Shown piece after piece: positions 4,955 through 6,181 of a stretch of DNA of 6,181 nucleotides. Numbering within the stretch: the first letter of the stretch is position 1; each line of letters opens with the position of its first letter. The translations under genes were made by a program, and so were the position numbers. Below the pieces are notes generated by a model. It was not told the origin of the DNA and did not search any database. It saw only the letters and a list, made by a program, of their open reading frames with translations. Source of the stretch: Haloarculaceae archaeon (GTDB taxonomy: Archaea; Halobacteriota; Halobacteria; Halobacteriales; Haloarculaceae); NCBI GenBank assembly GCA_018609665.1, contig JAHENN010000133.1, positions 1-6,181 on the forward strand, read 5' to 3'.

Positions 4955-5836
4955 TCAGTCGTCGCCGGCGACCGGGCGGTCTCCGGCGGTCCACTCCGAC
5001 AGCGAGCCGTCGTAGACGGCCGCGTCGGTGACGCCGGCGCGGTACAGCGCCAGTGCAGCGCTGCTGGCGGCGATGCCGCCGCCGCAGTAGGTGACGACCG
5101 ACCCGGCGTCGAGCGCGCCGACCTCGTCGAACCGCGCTTGCAGGTCGTCGGCCGGCCGGTAGGTGCCCGCCTCGTCGATGACGGCCTCGTCGCCGACCGC
5201 GGGGACGTTCGCCGAGCCGGGAATCCGCTCGGCGGCGTGGTCGGCCGGCCGGAGGGCGTTGACGAGGCAGGCGTCGTCGTCGTCCATCCGCGCCCGGACG
5301 TCGGCGGCGTCGGCGACCAGCTCCGGCCGGTACTCCGGCGTGAACGTCGCCGGCTCCGGCGGCGACGGCGTCGTCGAGACGGGGCGGTCCTCGGCGGTCC
5401 ACCGCGGCCAGCCGCCGTCGAGCACGCCGACGCGGTCGTGGCCGAAGACCCGGAACATCCACCACAGCCGGGCCGCCCACTCGTTGTTGTTCCGGCGGTC
5501 GACGGCGTCGTAGACGACCACGCGGGTGTCGTCGCCGACGCCCAGCTCGCCGACCGCCGCGGCGAACGCCTCCGGCGTCGGCAGCTGGAACGGGTAGTCG
5601 GGGTCGTCGGTCTCCGAGAGGTCGTCGACGAGGTCCGCGAAGGCGCTGCCGGGAACGTGGCCCTCGGCCCAGTCGCCCCGGCCCGACTCGGTCCGGTACT
5701 CGCCGGTCTCGGCGTCCGTCCGCAGGTGGACGGTGCAGTCCAGCACCACGACGTCGGGCTCCGCCAGCCGCGGCTCCAGCCACGCCGGCTCCACCAGCGT
5801 CGGCACGCCGTCGCCGCCGTCGTCGCCGTCGTCCAT
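4955..5836 (-). CDS. Tandem-rhodanese sulfurtransferase (thiosulfate or 3-mercaptopyruvate sulfurtransferase family), 293 aa
   Basis: This is a full-length two-domain rhodanese, of the usual 280-300 aa. The N-terminal domain (about 12-155) has VVLDCTVHLR, GHVPGSAFADL, and NEWAARLWWMFRVFGHDRVGVLDGGWPRW (split here as 118-137 and 138-146). The residue matching the catalytic cysteine there appears to be Asp110 (VVVYDA), so this domain is non-catalytic, as in the family generally. The C-terminal domain (about 165-290) has RIPGSANVP (204-212) and VVTYCGGGIAASSAALAL, with active-site Cys251 in a CGGGIAA loop, then YDGSLSEWT. Such enzymes move sulfane sulfur from thiosulfate or mercaptopyruvate to an acceptor via a Cys-persulfide. 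The loop is not the CRKGVT of classical thiosulfate transferases and is somewhat closer to the CGSGVT of mercaptopyruvate enzymes, so the substrate is uncertain. No signal peptide, so cytosolic. The N-terminal DDGDDGGDG run is low-complexity. A TATA-like box lies 28 bp before the ATG. Confidence 0.93.
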   Translation of the reverse strand: MDDGDDGGDGVPTLVEPAWLEPRLAEPDVVVLDCTVHLRTDAETGEYRTESGRGDWAEGHVPGSAFADLVDDLSETDDPDYPFQLPTPEAFAAAVGELGVGDDTRVVVYDAVDRRNNNEWAARLWWMFRVFGHDRVGVLDGGWPRWTAEDRPVSTTPSPPEPATFTPEYRPELVADAADVRARMDDDDACLVNALRPADHAAERIPGSANVPAVGDEAVIDEAGTYRPADDLQARFDEVGALDAGSVVTYCGGGIAASSAALALYRAGVTDAAVYDGSLSEWTAGDRPVAGDD

Positions 5837-5860
5837 ACCGCAACCGGGGACCGGTGACAG

Positions 5861-5867
5861 GTAACCC
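5861..5867 (-). promoter_or_regulatory. TATA-like box of the sulfurtransferase gene
   Basis: The minus strand reads GGTTACC, centred 28 bp upstream of the ATG at 5836, predicting a leaderless transcript. It lies inside an imperfect dyad with 4-bp outer arms, CAGG (5858-5861) and CCTG (5867-5870). That is short enough to be chance. Confidence 0.4.
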
Positions 5868-5921
5868 CTGTGTCCGCGCTCGGCCGCGGACCTGCCGCTG
5901 ACGCCCCGCGGACGCGAAGCC

Positions 5922-5929
5922 GATTAGTC
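5922..5929 (+). promoter_or_regulatory. TATA-like box of the gene at 5951
   Basis: GATTAGTC is centred about 26 bp upstream of the GTG at 5951 and is preceded by GCGAAGC (5914-5920), a plausible BRE. It fits a leaderless start at or beside 5951. Together with 5861-5867 it makes the 114-bp gap 5837-5950 a divergent promoter region. Confidence 0.5.
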
Positions 5930-5950
5930 CGGGCGACCCCAGCCTCCAGC

Positions 5951-6181
5951 GTGAACCACGTTCCCGACGAGGCGCTGGCTGCGGTCGATGCCTTCGGCGA
6001 GGGGCTGCTCACGGGGGAGGCGTTGGCGTTCGGCGCCCGGCTGCGGAGCGACCTGCGGCTGTGCGTCGACCCGGCGGCGGCCGACGACGGCGCCCGCTGC
6101 CGCTACGAGCTGGACCACGCCCGGACGGAGCCGACGCTGCGGGCCCACGGCTCCTTCGTGACGACCGTCGTCGACAACGTC
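5951..6181 (+). CDS. N-terminal 77 codons of an unrecognised protein (3' end outside window)
   Basis: The frame opens at GTG 5951 and stays open to the last base, encoding MNHVPDEALAAVDAFGEGLL, then TGEALAFGARLRSDLRLCVD, then a segment with CRYELDHARTEPTLRAHGSF and VVDNV at the edge. No signal peptide, membrane helix or known motif is visible. The N-terminal part looks helical and amphipathic. The start is supported by a TATA-like box about 26 bp upstream with a possible BRE, by the absence of an SD site (leaderless style) and by strong G/C third-position bias from the first codons on. It is divergent from the sulfurtransferase. I do not recognise the family, and the C-terminal portion would be needed to say more. 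Confidence 0.7.
   Translation, partial: MNHVPDEALAAVDAFGEGLLTGEALAFGARLRSDLRLCVDPAAADDGARCRYELDHARTEPTLRAHGSFVTTVVDNV

Noticed and set aside
4353..5843. A 496-codon minus-strand frame over the sulfurtransferase
   Set aside because: It is almost only Arg, Gly, Pro and Ala, while the overlapping frame encodes a full tandem rhodanese.
3880..6012. A 710-codon open frame on the minus strand
   Set aside because: It crosses four better-supported genes and their promoters, and its product is Arg/Ser/Pro-rich low-complexity sequence typical of a shadow frame in GC-rich DNA.
1..6181. tRNA, rRNA, CRISPR array, transposase, att sites or oligo-T terminators
   Set aside because: I looked for cloverleaf-like and tandem repeat patterns, integrase/transposase motifs and T-runs after stop codons and saw none.

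Overview
The window looks like chromosomal DNA from a haloarchaeon (class Halobacteria). It is very GC-rich and strongly third-position G/C biased, its proteins are rich in Asp and Glu, internal operon genes have GGAGGTG-type Shine-Dalgarno sites, and most first genes have a TATA-like box about 26-30 bp upstream of the start codon, as expected for leaderless haloarchaeal transcripts. The genus cannot be fixed from sequence alone.

Left part (1-3500): a cell-surface, archaeal type IV pilin-like locus. Three plus-strand genes form a tightly overlapping operon: the 3' end of an unrecognised N-glycosylation-rich surface protein (1-784), a 154-aa prepilin-like protein (781-1245) and a 255-aa prepilin-like protein (1238-2005). 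A fourth gene, a 497-aa prepilin-like protein (2007-3500, minus strand), meets the operon tail-to-tail with one base between the stop codons. The three proteins with visible N-termini carry a class III signal peptide, with a PibD-type RG/RA cleavage motif followed directly by one hydrophobic helix. The 255-aa and 497-aa proteins also appear to share an ectodomain. They probably belong to one secreted or surface filament-like assembly. No ATPase (PilB/FlaI type) or membrane platform (PilC/FlaJ type) lies in the window, so these would be upstream or supplied in trans.

Middle (3501-4858): an AT-rich promoter island drives a very small gene (3683-3781, 32 aa). An inverted repeat lies between its TATA box and start codon. 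Next come a 63-aa two-helix membrane protein (3824-4015, minus), a divergent 140-aa lipoprotein (4099-4521, plus) and a 111-aa haloarchaeal cytosolic protein (4523-4858, minus). The lipoprotein and the 111-aa gene are again separated tail-to-tail by one base.

Right part (4859-6181): a complete tandem-rhodanese sulfurtransferase (4955-5836, minus) with active-site Cys251 in a CGGGIAA loop. Divergent from it is the first 77 codons of an unrecognised gene (5951 to the window end, plus). No tRNA, rRNA, CRISPR, transposase or att site was seen. Functions of the small genes are unknown. The most distinctive content is the prepilin-like cluster and the 32-aa gene with its unusual promoter.
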